From Ceratopteris richardii (lineage: Eukaryota; Streptophyta; Polypodiopsida; Polypodiales; Pteridaceae): a stretch of 64,000 nt of DNA. This document shows positions 34,591-45,796 of the stretch, one piece after another (the stretch's first letter is position 1; each line of letters opens with the position of its first letter). The stretch spans positions 21,848,272 to 21,912,271 of the forward strand of contig CM035444.1 in assembly GCA_020310875.1 (NCBI GenBank), given 5' to 3'. The translations under genes and the position numbers were made by a program. The notes beneath the pieces were generated by a model. That model was not told the origin of the DNA, did no database searches, and saw nothing but the letters and a program-made list of their open reading frames with translations.

Positions 34591-35868
34591 ATGTTTGTTG
34601 GGTTGTGATCTTTCCTAATGATGTCTTGTGCCTCTTGGTTATCAATGATCATATTATATTTTGGACTATTAATTGCAGATTAGATATTATCACAATTAGG
34701 AGTTCAATTTCTACTAACTTGCACTTTTTTAATCAAATTGAATTTTGGATAGGTACTTACAAATTGGGAATTAGAAATTAGAAATAAACGCCAAAACATT
34801 AAAGCTGAAGAGGAATCTTTGTGCCTATCTTTCAATAGGTAGCACAACAAAAATTAATTGGTTGTTTACACCCAGTCAAGAGGTCCGACACATTGAGTAT
34901 AGGTAATCTTCCATTGTCAATCATTACAACACATCACTTGGAATAATTAAAGATGTCGTAGATAGAAAAGTGAGGAACATATTCTCTTACTTCCAAGGAG
35001 GATACCCCGAGACTTGCATAAACACTAGTGTTGTACCAAAACAAGACACTATAGTGCCTGATTTCTAACAAATTGAAAAAATCATGTTATAATAATTAAA
35101 AAAAAGAGAGAACCTTCAAACCCCATAAAGACATACCTACATGTTCTACTAAAAATATGAATTTTTAAAAATAACTTTTTTTGACAACTCAAAAATAAAA
35201 ATGACACAAGTCTTGGGAATTAACAAAATCATTTTTATACTAAAAAACTTACTACAATATAAGGCACTCACTATAATACAATGTAGGAGCCCTTTTATAT
35301 CATATTGATGCATAAAACACTAAAATGGCAGGTGTTTTGTTTCGAATACCATCATGTAGTAACATACAAATATGCTACATGTCTTTTAACCAATAATTTG
35401 TGTACCTATTTCACATCCTACTAACCATCTCAATATTTCATTGAATAGCCATATTCCACTGTCTAAAATAAAATTTCATCCTAAACAATATCTTTTCTCA
35501 ATGATATAAGATATAGAATATCAATAAAAATAATTCTATAAACTACTTTATGTAGAACAAACTAGCATCATGTTGCATATGGGATCTTTGCTCATCAAAT
35601 GATCTTTTCTTAGCATAGAAAAACAGTAGTATTCTTTAACTGGAAGAAACAACATAGAAAACTTACTCAATAATATGCTTTAACTTGAAGGAATGACATG
35701 GAAATTGACTCCTAAGCTTATCAACAAGATATTTTTAGCTTTAAGAATCTCAAATAATATTTTAATAATAAAAAAGTAGTCATATCTATATCATCACTTT
35801 GCAAAATAATTCATAGATGACAACACTATCATGGCACATATGAGATTAGTCTTTTGTCATAAACCTTA

Positions 35869-36146
35869 CATTACAAATCTTTAAATTATGGATAGACAAG
35901 TGTTTAATTATATAAAATAAGAGGTTTTATTGCATTTACAACAATGAAAATGAGGTGATCATGATTTTGATTAAAAAACTAATACAAACTCACACCACTA
36001 TAGATTAAATCATTACAAATCTTTAAATTATGGATAGACAAGTGTTTAATCGTATAAAATAAGAGGTTTTATTGCATTTACAACAATGAAAATGAGGAGA
36101 TCATGATTTTGATAAAAAAACTAATACAAACTCACACCACTATAGA
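35869..36146. repeat. Tandem duplication, period 142 bp
   Basis: Two nearly identical copies begin with CATTACAAATCTTTAAATTA at 35869 and 36011 and end near CACCACTATAGA. Only a handful of differences are visible, so the duplication is recent. No coding content. Confidence 0.9.
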
Positions 36147-36670
36147 CATTGCACCAATACTGAAATTAACGTCATGAAATTAATGAATAAATTCTAATAT
36201 TTTCTATACTATAAAAAAAATTATTTTCCTAAAAATATCCCTTGTGCTAACATGTTCCATAGTTACATTTATAAATGATTAGTTCTAGTAATCTAGAGAA
36301 TTCATCAAATAATGTCCCTTTCTCAATACACCAAAGTGTCCAAGTTCAGCACTAATGTTAAAAAAGGAATGGTGCACTTATCTTCAAGGTAATGTGCCTC
36401 ACTGATTCTCTGCCATAAAACTACTATAGCTCATAATTTTCATGGAAAAGATAACTACCATGCTTTCGTCTAGAGGGGATAATTTATGTTCTCCCAACGA
36501 GTAGTTCATTTCAACAAAGCCAGTGCATTTCTATAAATGCCAGATTCGCAAAAGACCCCTAATTTACGTTAGGACTATTCACAAAGCATTTCAGCACTTC
36601 TCCAAGTGAGAAGTTCAGAGCTGACGGACTAATACATGTGATCTTTTTCCGAAAATAGTAGTACTAAGCA

Positions 36671-38331
36671 TTTGAAATTTTGATTTTCTTTGTTCTGGCT
36701 GCCCAGATAACCTGTCATCCAACCAATCAAAACTTCCTGCTCTCAGGAGATGAATGCTTCTATATTCAGACTGCAAGCACTCATGGTGTCTTTGATGATT
36801 CCCATCACCTGACCTCTCATAAACTCTGGGCGCTTAATGTTATGATGATAGCCATATTTGTAGTATTTCTCGGATATTATACTCTAGTCAGAAATACTCT
36901 GATAACTGTTTGTAAGTTGAAGATTAACACAGTTGGCAATTGAATTCCCCCTAAGCTACACTCCTTTATTAATCAGAATTCATTTTGGACAGGTATTTAC
37001 AGCTTGAAAATCAACAAAATGAAAATCAATCAACAGGAGACAAGAGCTGCATGTGCAGTTCTATATCTATAAAGTACACTTCTTCAACCAGTTCATACTT
37101 TCGAATAAGTAATTGCTATAGAGCACACACTACGATCCTAAAAGTGGATATGCAGGAAAGAAAAAAAAAAACAACTTTCTATTAGATAGATGTAAATGAA
37201 CCTCTATAATTGGGCAAGATGAGCCTCATCATCCATAATGCTGCTGACAGCTCTGTAAAGATTATTCTGGAGTACTATTTGCAAACACTGTACAAGCCTA
37301 CATCGAGGATTTCAATTCTTAATTCGATAATATGGCACACCTCTATCTGCTAATACCCCTCACCTTATGGTTGGATCTTCAGAGTCCTTGAATATAGTAT
37401 AGGTTTACCATTTCCCATCGAACATAAAGCCCGGCTACAAAAGGTAAACAATGGTAGGCTACCATACATAGAACATTCTCCATCTCATCCACTCAACTAG
37501 TGTACAGAGTCAAGCCAAACATTGCAACCCATATGCAGACCATATATGCAAGATATGAAAGGTGAAGAATGGTATAGTTCAGTAGTCAGCCTCATCCAAT
37601 GTGGGAAAAAAAATGAAAAAGAGAATGATCACATTTAGTCAGTAAAACTCTACATAAGTCCTTCGAGGTGAACTGAAAATGTTCCAAATCCTACAGAACT
37701 GCGTCATAGATATACACGTAAAATGCGATTGCCTGGCTCAATGTAAAACAAAACAGCTAGAAAATACTTCTGATCAGCTAGCTGTTCGAGCATTTTCCTC
37801 AAAGCAGTGTATAATCTTCATTCACAGTTACAGTATAATACTCTTGCCTCTCAGATTGAATTTACCCATAAGAGGCATGAACCTAAACTAAATTATTTAC
37901 ATGCATCTATGAGTTTGGCAAACTTCCTCACCATCCCAAGATATAATCTCAATGCAACAACCGTTTCTCACGTTTCAACAACCATAAGGAGATCATATTT
38001 CCACATAAGACCCTGGTCAACCACCCCTCAATCACTACAGAAGACTGGCCAGCTTCTGGAAACTAGCTATCCTCAAATGTAGTACGCCAAGATAGTTTAT
38101 AAACAATGCACACTGAAATAACATTTACAAGTGTTTTTCTTTACAAATCCTGACGAAAGGCGTGTTAAAGTCCAAGCAGAGATCTGGAGCCCACCAATCT
38201 CATCAGTATACCAACCACGGCTTGATAGTTTACAACTGACAATAGCTCATAAACTTGCTTCGTTGGCAATCGAAGCCCCATGCAATGGATGTGCACGAAG
38301 CACACTGACAAGAATCAGCGCAAAAATATTC
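36671..38331. other. Intergenic stretch and probable psaL 3' UTR
   Basis: No convincing gene. The 200 to 300 bases left of 38332 should include the psaL 3' UTR, since the gene is on the minus strand, but I could not pick a clear polyadenylation signal. Short ORFs here (for example 36680-36943) have no recognisable features. Confidence 0.5.
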
Positions 38332-39426
38332 TCATTTGACAAAGTACGGCAAATCCAATACATATAGGAGAAAGTAGGCCCATACGACTCCGGAAACGCC
38401 TCCAAAGAAGAAACCTCCTGAGAAATTTGCCCATCCTTGGGCAGTCTGTAACTTGTCTGCCTCCTTCTTGCGACCGGTGAGGGTGAGAGTTGGGGCAATA
38501 GAGGGAGCGCCCTCCTTGAAAGAAGCGACTCCGTATATCGTCAGACAGACGGACAAGATGACCACAAGACCTGCAGCAGCAAGAGAACCAGCAGCTCCTG
38601 CAACTTCCGTGTTACGTAAGGGGCCAGTTTTGACGAATGGCCCGACCAACAAAAACCCGTGAGCTAGTCCAACCTCAATACCCCTAAGGAGAGGGCTTAC
38701 GGCAGTTCTATAGGCAGGGAGGTTGGAAAGGTACCACGCTATCAAAGGACTGGACGTGATCGGAGTCTCGAGACCACCGACAAACGGATCTCCATTAAGA
38801 GGCTCGATCACTTGATACTGTCAAAACAAAGGGAACATGTTAAATAAGTATAACACATCGTTCTGCTTTTATGCAGTCCATGATGACATCTGCTGCACAC
38901 ACATCGACAGCGTCCACAGATCCGTGAAAGCAGACAAATACCTAAACATGAGCACACCAAGTAGCCATGTTCGCTTACATCACCTACAAGCAAGATCGGA
39001 AAAATATGTGCCTCGAGAGAGTAATATTCAATGCCACAGATAAAAGAGGCGGAGATTCATAGACATGACGGCTGCGACTAAATTATGGTGTCCGCATTTC
39101 CACGAACCATTAACATCCTGCTACTTTTCGTGCAATATAAAGTCTCCATTCCAGGCGACAAAGTACCAGAACAGAAGAAAAAGACCATGCAAAAGCTCGA
39201 AATAGACCTAGCACCGCGCTGAGGTGCACGGAGGCAACCAGCTTACCTTTTCTTGCGCACGGATAGCTACGGGTCTGGCTACGATTTTCCTCGGAAGAGA
39301 GACTCCCAGACCAAGGGCACTGCCAAGGAAGCCAGAACTGAGACGATGGCCTGCAGTAACCTTCGAAGACTGCAGGGGTGAGGAGGCGACAATCGATGAC
39401 GCCTGTGCCATGGCAGCTGCTGCCAT
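38332..39426 (-). CDS. psaL: Photosystem I reaction centre subunit XI (PsaL)
   Basis: Two exons on the minus strand: 39247-39426 (60 codons) and 38332-38817 (161 codons plus TGA), joined in phase 0 across a GT-AG intron; the product is 221 residues, the usual plant PsaL length. I chose the ATG at 39426 ([10 protein letters not shown]) because it has good context (ACAATGG) and the open frame further upstream has no ATG. Residues 1 to about 52 are a chloroplast transit peptide, rich in Ala, Ser and basic residues ([15 protein letters not shown]). The mature part has the family landmarks [57 protein letters not shown], a hydrophobic helix ([18 protein letters not shown]) and the C-terminus [10 protein letters not shown]. 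PsaL is an integral thylakoid protein of photosystem I; with PsaH it forms the side where LHCII docks in state transitions. The gene appears intact. Confidence 0.97.
38818..39246 (-). other. psaL: psaL intron
   Basis: 429 bases with donor AAAAG|GTAAGC (exon ends at 39247) and acceptor TTTTGACAG|TATCAAG (next exon starts at 38817). It separates the transit peptide from the mature protein almost exactly. No transposon sequence seen inside. Confidence 0.9.
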
Positions 39427-39529
39427 TGTGGAAACTACAGCAATTGCTTGTTCACTGTGGCGCAATCCAGTGGATACGTTGTTGGGTGCTGAAGTTTGAA
39501 TATGATCTGAAAAGGCATAACAATGGGAG

Positions 39530-39580
39530 GATAGGATTTTTAAGCCCCTGATTGGGCGCGACTACTCTAAGATAAGACCC
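39530..39580 (-). promoter_or_regulatory. psaL: Likely psaL core promoter
   Basis: About 110 bases upstream of the ATG the minus strand has a TATA-like TTAAAAAT (39536-39543) and, just upstream, a CCAAT (39551-39555). A GATAAG I-box reads on the plus strand at 39571-39576. I-boxes are common in light-regulated photosynthesis promoters. The order and spacing are reasonable, but these are motif matches only. Confidence 0.45.
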
Positions 39581-39681
39581 ACACTCTTTGTTGCTCGCAT
39601 TGCCAAAGTTTGCGAAATTGCAAGAATGTCACTTCTGTTCTATCAAAGAACCGCTCTACTCTTTGGTGATGAGTTTCTAAG

Positions 39682-39755
39682 GGTGTGTTCAGATAGGGCG
39701 GTAGTGTTTTCTTCGTTCGGTGTGTTCAGATAGGGCGGTAGTGTTTTCTTCGTTT
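39682..39755. repeat. 37-bp tandem duplication upstream of psaL
   Basis: GGTGTGTTCAGATAGGGCGG followed by TAGTGTTTTCTTCGTT occurs at 39682 and again at 39719. A weaker third copy (CATATAGAGCGGTAGTA) follows at about 39780. It lies 256 to 330 bases upstream of the psaL ATG. Confidence 0.85.
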
Positions 39756-40654
39756 AATTAGAGTTCCACCGTGTGTCTTTCATATAGAGCGGTAGTACTA
39801 TCTCAAAAGCAAAGTTTACCTGTGATATTATTCATTGAATAACATGAATAACCAATCAGAATGACTTGTCAAAATGGCACATAGTTGTTCTGAGGGAGGA
39901 AGCCCATCTCAATGAGTGGTGGAGCCAGAACACCCTTCCTTTTTTTTCTTCAAATGAAGTGCTGCCATGTCCGCACCATTTACTTCAATTGGGCCCGAGG
40001 CTATGGCGGTGCCCTCTAAAGGCGAAGGCGAGGGTTCAACCCTTATTAATCACGGTTGACATGTATTAGATCTTAGGTCAGTTTGAATTTAGTTTTTTTA
40101 TCGTCTTTGGGTTGTCATTGTTGTATCGCTTTGGGCAGTCTTAATCTTTGCTTTGTGGGATACAGGAAGTCCCATGGGTACTATGCCCATTCACTTGTCT
40201 TTGGGTTATCATTGTTATATTGCTTTCGGGCAATGTTATCTTTTGTTTTGTGAGATACGAGGGGTCTCATGAGTACTATGCTCATTCACTTGCAGAGTTG
40301 TTCTTTCAATCAATTCAAGCAAAGGAGATTAAGCTTCAACTAAACTTTCTCTTTAACAAAAAAAAAAACACCACCCCCTTTGGTGGATCCTTGATTCTCG
40401 TTCTTTGTGGATTCAAAGGTTCCATGAGTGCTATGTTTATTTTTCATTGTACTTTCTAATTAATTCAAGCTAATTTGGAAGAATAGATTTTGATTATCAA
40501 ACTTCTTTTATGAAAAGAAAAAGTTTTTGACATAGAATTTTGCTTTGAGGACATTAGGCATTGAGAAGCTTGAAAGGGTGGGAAAGAATCCACCAATTTT
40601 AAACATGAAAGTTTTCTTTTTGTTAAATGTGTTGAGTATGGGGATCTTTGTGTT
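39756..40654. other. Intergenic stretch between psaL and A9
   Basis: No supported gene. It holds a tandem duplication (40104-40292), a box-B-like motif (GGGTTCAACCC, 40032-40042) without a convincing box A, and an A-rich run near 40360. Its right end is the truncated edge of A9. Confidence 0.5.
40104..40292. repeat. Imperfect tandem duplication, period 94 bp
   Basis: Two copies begin TCTTTGGGTT at 40104 and 40198, and each ends with a version of TATGCYCATTCACTTG. A third, weaker version may lie at about 40390-40455 (CATGAGTGCTATGTTTAT). No coding meaning seen. Confidence 0.75.
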
Positions 40655-43368
40655 TTGTCAACATGTAAAATGGGCACTCTCTGTTCTGATAGAGGGGGGG
40701 AATATATGTCTTCTGATTTTAATGCGTTTCTGGCTGAACGTGGGATAAAACACCAGTGTACAGTGCCGTATACACCTCAATTGAATGGAGTTGTTGAACG
40801 AAAGAATAGGTCACTCATGGAGATGGCGAGGTGTATGGTCAAGAGTCAGGCTTTACCACATAGTTTCTGGCTTGAGGTTGTCATGTGTGCAGCATATGTA
40901 CTGAACAGGTGTCCTACTAAAGTACTACAGTCTAACACTCCATATGAGGCTTGGCATGACCGCAAGCCATCTGTTGCTCATCTGTGGGTTTTTGGTTGTT
41001 TGGCATATGCATTAGTGCTTGAACAACATCGTAGAAAATTGGATGATAAAGCAATAAAATGTAATTTTGTTGGGTACAGTTCTGAAAGTAAAGGCTATCG
41101 TCTGTATCATCCACAGACAATGCATTCTGGTTAGCCGTGATGTTGTTTTTGTGGAGGATGCTATTCAGCCATTGCTTTCATGTACTAAGGAACACCTGTT
41201 AGCTCCAAAGACATGTATGATACTTTGTTGCCTCTTTTTACAGGTGGACAGTCTAGTGCTAGTCCTAATGAGGCAACTTCTCAGCCTTTGCAGGTTTCAT
41301 GTGATGATGCAGATAATTCCATTTCTCATGCAGATTTACATGATGCACTTATTGATGAGAGAGCTGATATTGAGTAGGCAAGAACTATGCCAAAATGGCT
41401 TGTGTAGACCTTGCCTGATAGCAAATTAGATGCACCTCTGTCATATCGTACTCGATCAGGCTCTCATAGTGCCTCTTTTGCATCAGATTGCTATGCTATG
41501 GCTGCATCTAGTCTATGTGATAAGATTGAGCCTGTTTCGTTTGATGAAGCACAAAATTCAAAAAATTGGATGGCTGCTATGCAATCTGAATATGATGCAA
41601 TAATGAAAAATGGTACTTGGTCTTTATGTGACTTGCCTCCTGGCAAGAAGGCCATTGGCACTAAGTGGGTATACAAGCTGAAGCGTAAACCTGATGGTAC
41701 AATTGATAGGTATAAGGCTAGGCTTGTTGCAAAGGGTTATACACAGGAAAGAGGCATTGATTTTGATGAGACCTTTGCACCTACATGCCATATGACTACT
41801 GTTTGAAGCATCTGTGCACTTGCAGCCCATCATGGTTGGAATGTACATCAGTTGGACATTAAAATAGCATATCTGAATGTTGACTTGCATGAAAAAGTTT
41901 ATGTTTTTCAGCCCCGTGGCTTTGTGCAGAAAGGGCATGAAAACTAGGTGTGCAGGTTAAAGAAGGCATTATATGGTTTAAAGCAAGCACCACGTGCTTG
42001 GTATGAGAAGATACATGCCTATCTGATTGCACATGGTTTTGAGAACAGTCCAACTGAAAGCACCTTATATGTTAAGAGTGCTAATGATGTGCTTCTGATC
42101 ATTGTTGTCTATGTTGACGACATGCTACTCACTGGTCCTATTGAGAAGCATAATGCTGATTTTAAGGCTGATTTACATGCCTCATTTGATATTGTTTTGG
42201 GGCATTTGCATCATTATTTGGGCATTCAGTTTATGCACGTTGATGGTGGAATGGCTTGGTGTCAAACAAAATATATTGATCAATTATTGCAGCGTTTTGG
42301 CCTTGAAGACTGTAAGCCTATTGCCACTCCTATAGAGACAGGTTTATGATTGAGTCTTCATGATGCTGGAGATGCATTTGATGCTATTCTCTATCAGCAG
42401 GCTATTGGATGCTTGATTTACTTATGCATTACTCGGCCAGATATTCAGTTTGTTGTCTCACAGATGAGCAGGTTTATGCATTGCCCATGAGTCAAGCATT
42501 GGTAGGCGGTTAACCATATCTTTCGCTACTTGAGTGGTACTCGACTTCTTGGGTTGTTTTATCCCAAGGGGGGATCACTACTGCCAGATTTGCATGCTTT
42601 TTCGGATTTTGATTAGGTTGGTTGCTATGACACTCGTGTGTCCACTAGTGGCTTTTTCTTCATGCTTGGTAGCTCATGTATATCTTGGTTGAGCAAGAAG
42701 CAGCCTACTGTGGCCACTTCCAGCTGTGAGGCTGAGTATAGGGCAGCTTTCATAGCTACTGTTGAGTGTGTGTGGCTCAGATGCCTTATGGCTGATTTGG
42801 GTGTTGGTCACTCTTTTGCCACCGCCATCTTCACTGACAGTCAGAGCGCATTGACAGTTGCGAGGAACCCTGTGTTCCATGCTCGCACTAAGCACATTGA
42901 GGTGCATTATCATTATGTCAGAGAGAGGTTCTCTGCTGGGGAGATCAGCTTCGCATATGTGCCCACACAGGAGAACATTGCAGACCTTTTCATGAAGGCT
43001 TTGCCTAGGGAGAAGTTTGAAGCTTTCTGCAAAGCTTTGGGCTTACTTCCTTTTGTGGAGTGATTTCCACATAGCTTGGCACTTCCTTATACATGAGTGC
43101 CAGCTACTTGTTCACCGCATCACTCTTAGGGGGGATTTGTTTATATTTTTAGGTAGTGATGTGTGTGAACACTTTAGGACCGTCGGGGCACTTTTTTCCC
43201 TCTTTAGGAGGTTTTTTTCCCCTGGCTTGTATATATGCCTATTGCCCTAATGTGCTACTTATCTTTGTACATTCTCTAGTAATACATTTTAGTATTGTGT
43301 GTTGTGCTCCAAGCTTCTTCTTCTTCCTTGTGCTGTTCTCGTGCTTCCGCAGACGTCTAACTCCAACA
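40655..43368 (+). mobile_element. Copia-A copy A9, 5' truncated
   Basis: The family match begins abruptly within integrase near 40655 (CKMGTLCSDRGGEYMSSDF) and runs through RT ([30 protein letters not shown]) and RNase H ([20 protein letters not shown]) to a polypurine tract (AGGGGGGATT) and the 3' LTR at 43138-43368. The 5' LTR, gag, protease and first part of integrase are missing. Several breaks in the rest. No target duplication can be matched. Confidence 0.9.
43138..43368 (+). repeat. 3' LTR of A9
   Basis: 231 bp, TGTTTATATTTTTAGG to CTAACTCCAACA, directly after the polypurine tract. A good match to the family consensus. Confidence 0.9.
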
Positions 43369-45077
43369 AGTTTTTATCCTATGGTTTGGAGTTTTTTTTT
43401 GTTTTTTTATGTTATATACTTCATCGCTCTAGATTGCACTTCTAGTGGCATTTTGTTTTCAAACTTGGAGTCGATTTCATGTTTTTCGACAGCTATGAAC
43501 TCATTTTTATCATTAGTTTTACCAAAATCCATCAATTTTTCATTCTTTTGAATGCAATACCTCTTTTCGAAAGAAAAACATTGAATTCATTTGACATGTA
43601 TTCATCGCCATGATCCGTGCAAAGAGTCAAAAGCTTATTTCCACAAAACTTTTTCAGCCATAGCTATAAATATTTTAAAGCAAGAGAATACCTCATTTTT
43701 TGCTTTCATAGGATACAACCAGGTATGCTCTATTGTATTATCAATGAAGGTAACAAAGTATACATGCTTACCAAAAGATGGAGCCTTGATCGTACGACAT
43801 ACATCACTATGAACAAGTTGCAATTTTCATGTAGCATAAGTAGCACCATCTTTGAGAAAAGGAGCATGATGCATTTTTCAAGTATACAACCTTCACATGC
43901 ATGCTTTTAAATGGACTCAAGTATTGGAAAACCAATAACCATATCATTTTTTTGCAACTAAAGCAAACTATTGAGGTTCAAATAACCAAAACAAGCATGC
44001 CATAACTCTATTTCAAGCATAGAAGAAGCATGTGTAAGAAAGGCATTTGAGGCAACTCTATTATATGTATTCAAGCAATAAGATCAATTGCACAGAGTCC
44101 CCGACATCACAATAACATTTCCATTGATGAAATCATGAACCATACATTTGTTATCGAAAAAGTGTACATGAAGTCCGAAACTAGCAACAGTAGGAATCAA
44201 AATCAAATTCTTCTTGATACAATGTACATACAATGCATTTTTGAGAGTAACAATACCTTCATTTATAGTTGTAAGCTGAATTTATCCAACTCAAAGAATA
44301 GGATTAGAATCAAGTTTTCACATACAACATGTCCTCCCTTGGGTGCATCTTTCAAAGATACAAAACATCTTTTGCATGAAATGATATGCTTTGGAGCAAC
44401 ACTATAAAAAACCACTCCAAATCAGCCTCATTCACAATCATACATGTAGAATGTGATGATGAATCATAATGACATGTAACAACACATGCCCAAACATATT
44501 GAGAAACATTAGCTTCATCATTCTTTGTAATAGATGTATTCTCAACAATAGACATGCCAGATTTTTTTTTCTTTTCATTATGCTTGACAATCTTCATCAA
44601 TGGTATGACCAAATTTTGACAAGACTTGCATCTATTATTCTTTTGCATATCACCATCAAGAGAAACATAAGTGGAAGAGGAAGATTGAGGCTTTGGTTTT
44701 GATTAACCCAAAGTTGAACCATACTTGATTTTTCTTTTTTGATTAACCCAAAGCTAAATCGTACTTGCAACCAAATGAGGTGTAGCAGCAAAGCATTGAA
44801 AGGGTTTTGGCAATTGTTTGAGTAGTGTAGAAATGAGTGGTGTTTCCACACTCATATTGTTTGCCAATGGCTCTTTCAAATCCTTGATGTGTGTAACTGA
44901 TACATCCATTGAATCATTTTCAACCGTACATACATCTTCAATTTGCTTTCTCAAGTAAGAAGCATGTGCTTCATTGTGCATTGCATACAAAGAGGTGAGT
45001 GTATCCCAAGCTTGTCTTGAAGTGCGATATGACAGAATGTGTGGAACAATATGTCGCTTCACAAAAAGGGCAATCAA
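43369..45077 (-). mobile_element. Copia fragment F, different family
   Basis: Minus-strand remnants of a Copia polyprotein unlike Copia-A at base level: gag (about 44600-45077, with YRTSRQAWDTLTSLYAMHNEA), a protease-proximal region (about 44350-44600), then integrase (about 43480-43900, with MQLVHSDVC, FGKHVYFVTFIDN and a DEYMSNEFNVF motif). Many breaks. Its 5' side is cut by the 5' LTR of D at 45078 and its 3' side by A9. An old copy that served as the target for D. Confidence 0.8.
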
Positions 45078-45796
45078 TGTTACATATGCTCAATACTCCA
45101 CCCTCAAGTGACCAAAAATAATCCATGATGCTCTATGTTGTAAGGCACCCATCATGAGGAGAAGCCATTGTGAGATTCGGACATTTGTGGAACCCTAACT
45201 TCCAAGTTAGATGAGGTCTATGTGTGACTATTGATGGTAATAGATGATCTTTGTGAGCCTTTTGATTAGATTAGGTAGGCATAAAATTCTGGGCCATTGG
45301 GTTTCCATTCAAGGCAAAAATAAAGCCCTTGTGGCACCACACGGTTTTGCCATAGAACCTTAATGGGGGAGTATAGAGGGGGGCTTGCCCCCTTCAACAA
45401 TGTATGGGGACCCTATCCCCCCATCCCATAGGGCCAAGGTGGTAGAACTTCTAGTCGTGGAGATATTTTTGGATGGTATATTTTGCTAATTATTTTGTAT
45501 CTCTTGACTACATTCATCTATACTGAATCCCCTTGTAAAATCTATATGAGCATGGCCCAGGTTGAGCTTCATAGAGCATTGTTCACTAATAAGGCCTTCA
45601 TCTAGAGTCTGTCTATATCACCATCTGAGCTCCACATTGGGAGTGCATGGGTGGACAACACGATCATTGTAACTACATTACGCTTGGCAATATGAGAATT
45701 TGAGTTCTCTATCTCTCAACCTACGTCTATCTTTGTCTGCGTTCTTCTCTCAGCTCTGTCTACTAGTCTATTCCATTGTGCTATTATTTTCTTACA
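45078..45796 (+). repeat. 5' LTR of D
   Basis: 719 bp, TGTTACATATGCTC to TTTTCTTACA, followed directly by the primer site. It matches 53195-53722 over most of its length, with an extra block of about 110 bases (near 45385-45470) not present in the 3' copy. Confidence 0.85.

Larger units (their letters stand above)
33871..36670. other. AT-rich intergenic stretch
   Basis: After the end of T2 there is no long ORF. The left part (to about 34620) is of mixed composition and holds a short minus-strand remnant. The rest is strongly AT-rich, with short homopolymer runs and one 142-bp tandem duplication. I see no gene, RNA gene or recognisable transposon ends. Confidence 0.6.

Noticed and set aside
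36680-36943. 87-codon ORF with one hydrophobic stretch
   Set aside because: No recognisable motif, no neighbouring exons, and an AT-rich setting where such ORFs occur by chance.
34731-37015. Similarity between 34731-34775 and 36971-37015 (AATTTTGGATAGGTACTTAC against CATTTTGGACAGGTATTTAC)
   Set aside because: Only about 40 bases, AT-rich, no extension on either side; too little to call a repeat family.
38453-38662. Plus-strand ORFs opposite psaL
   Set aside because: Shadow frames of the psaL exons on the other strand.
39427-39465. An upstream start for psaL at 39465
   Set aside because: The codon there is TTG, not ATG; the first ATG in the frame is at 39426 and gives the normal length.
40032-40042. 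Pol III box-B-like GGGTTCAACCC as a tRNA or SINE
   Set aside because: No box A, no cloverleaf and no clear ends; kept only as a weak finding.
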